Shown here: positions 63,432 to 64,000 of the stretch, in pieces | Position numbering within the stretch: the stretch's first letter is position 1 | Layout: the number at the start of each line of letters is the position of its first letter | Assembly (NCBI RefSeq): GCF_945906775.1 | Contig: NZ_CAMDRE010000001.1 | Location: 930,001-994,000, forward strand | Reading direction: 5' to 3' | Length of the DNA stretch: 64,000 nucleotides | DNA from: Citrobacter sp. Marseille-Q6884 | Lineage (GTDB): Bacteria; Pseudomonadota; Gammaproteobacteria; Enterobacterales; Enterobacteriaceae | Translations under genes and position numbers: made by a program | Notes under the pieces: model-generated | The model's database searches: none | Seen by the model: only the letters and a program-made list of their open reading frames with translations | Told to the model about the DNA's origin: nothing

Positions 63432-63460
63432 ATGCTGCCCCGTACTTAAGGGGGCAGCAT
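63432..63460 (+). promoter_or_regulatory. Hairpin that encloses the trmL ribosome-binding site and start
   Basis: ATGCTGCCCC (63432-63441) pairs perfectly with GGGGCAGCAT (63451-63460). The 3' arm holds the only Shine-Dalgarno-like G-run and the first two bases of the trmL start codon. There is no U-tract, so it is not a standard terminator for lldD. Confidence 0.65.
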
Positions 63461-63932
63461 GCTTAACATTGTTTTATTCGAACCAGAAATCCCACCTAAT
63501 ACCGGCAATATTATCCGTCTTTGCGCCAATACCGGCTTTCGTCTGCATATTATTGAGCCAATGGGCTTTACCTGGGACGACAAGCGTCTGCGCCGCGCGG
63601 GGCTGGATTATCATGAATTTACGGCCGTACTGCGTCACGCTGACTACGACGCCTTTGTGGCCGCAGAAAATCCACAGCGCCTGTTTGCCCTGACCACCAA
63701 AGGCACGCCCGCTCACAGCGCGGTCAGTTATCAGGACGGTGATTATCTGATGTTTGGCCCTGAAACGCGCGGTCTGCCCGCCAGCATCCTTGACGCTCTG
63801 CCAGCCGAACAAAAAATTCGTATTCCAATGATGCCGGACAGCCGCAGTATGAATCTGTCGAATGCGGTATCGGTGGTGGTGTATGAAGCCTGGCGCCAGT
63901 TGGGGTATCCGGGCGCGGTACTCAGAAGCTAA
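63459..63932 (+). CDS. trmL: tRNA (cytidine/uridine-34 2'-O) methyltransferase TrmL
   Basis: A 157-residue SPOUT-family enzyme that 2'-O-methylates the wobble base of two tRNA-Leu species. The trefoil-knot SAM-binding motifs are FEPEIPPNTGNIIRLCANTG (~6-25), MFGPETRGLP (~97-106) and MPDSRSMNLSNAVSV (~125-139). Length equals E. coli YibK/TrmL. Start ATG 63459 is within the 10-bp hairpin described above. Confidence 0.96.
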   Translation: MLNIVLFEPEIPPNTGNIIRLCANTGFRLHIIEPMGFTWDDKRLRRAGLDYHEFTAVLRHADYDAFVAAENPQRLFALTTKGTPAHSAVSYQDGDYLMFGPETRGLPASILDALPAEQKIRIPMMPDSRSMNLSNAVSVVVYEAWRQLGYPGAVLRS

Positions 63933-64000
63933 TTACCTGAAACATTGAATCTTCGGGCGTTATCGGCGCAGCCAGAGTAAACATGAGCTGCGCTTGTCTA
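63922..64000 (-). CDS. C-terminal end of an unidentified minus-strand gene (partial)
   Basis: The minus strand reads an open frame of 25 codons from the right edge to a TGA at 63924-63922 (residues ...QLMFTLAAPITPEDSMFQVI). The composition looks coding. It would overlap trmL tail-to-tail by 11 bp. In E. coli the neighbour here is cysE, but this end does not look like the CysE C-terminus. The fragment is too short to name. Confidence 0.4.
   Translation of the reverse strand, partial: RQAQLMFTLAAPITPEDSMFQVISF

Overview
The window is an ordinary, colinear stretch of an enteric (Enterobacteriaceae) chromosome. Gene order and protein sequences follow the Escherichia coli segment dpp – proK – eptB – yhjX – tag – bisC – yiaD – ghrB – cspA – glySQ – xyl – malS – avtA – yiaT – aldB – selAB – yibF – mtlADR – lldPRD – trmL almost gene for gene. 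Two features point away from E. coli and towards the Citrobacter/Salmonella side: a cueP copper-protein gene between cspA and glyS (where E. coli K-12 has hokA/insJ), and a sugar-acid operon between yiaD and ghrB. The yiaK-S block, yiaA and the rhs region of E. coli K-12 are absent. Citrobacter is my best guess, inferred from memory of gene content only.

Layout: 1-328 the start of a sigma-54-type regulator running off the left edge; 441-6182 the dipeptide ABC transporter operon dppABCDF (minus strand) with its terminator; 6215-7123 a long spacer with two copies of a tRNA-3'-end/terminator repeat and tRNA-Pro(CGG) proK; 7215-11268 eptB, yhjX and yhjY; 11425-15549 tag-yiaC, bisC and yiaD; 15652-20809 a LacI-type regulator followed by isomerase-like, sugar kinase, MFS and ghrB genes; 20850-23455 yiaF, yiaG, cspA and cueP; 23515-28446 glySQ, ysaB, wecH and yiaB; 28614-36889 the complete D-xylose regulon xylBA/xylFGHR; 36964-44128 bax, malS, avtA, ysaA, yiaT and yiaU; 44157-54346 two paralogous membrane-fusion/DUF3302 pairs (yiaVW, yibHI) enclosing aldB, yiaY, selBA and yibF; 54347-58669 the mannitol PTS operon mtlADR; 58682-59542 yibT and yibL; 59588-63932 the L-lactate operon lldPRD and trmL; then the end of an unidentified minus-strand gene at the right edge.

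The most interesting accessory block is 15652-20809. Most pipelines would label it KDG kinase plus hypothetical isomerase. The gene set (LacI-family regulator, TIM-barrel KguE-like protein, PfkB kinase, ACS-family MFS permease, 2-ketoaldonate reductase) and a perfect TGGAACCGGTTCCA operator match the Pseudomonas ptxS-kguEKTD 2-ketogluconate pathway instead. On that reading the operon imports 2-ketogluconate, phosphorylates it and reduces it to 6-phosphogluconate, with GhrB standing in the KguD position. This is inference; the rest of the window is well-known biology. I saw no CRISPR array, prophage, insertion sequence or clearly new defence system.
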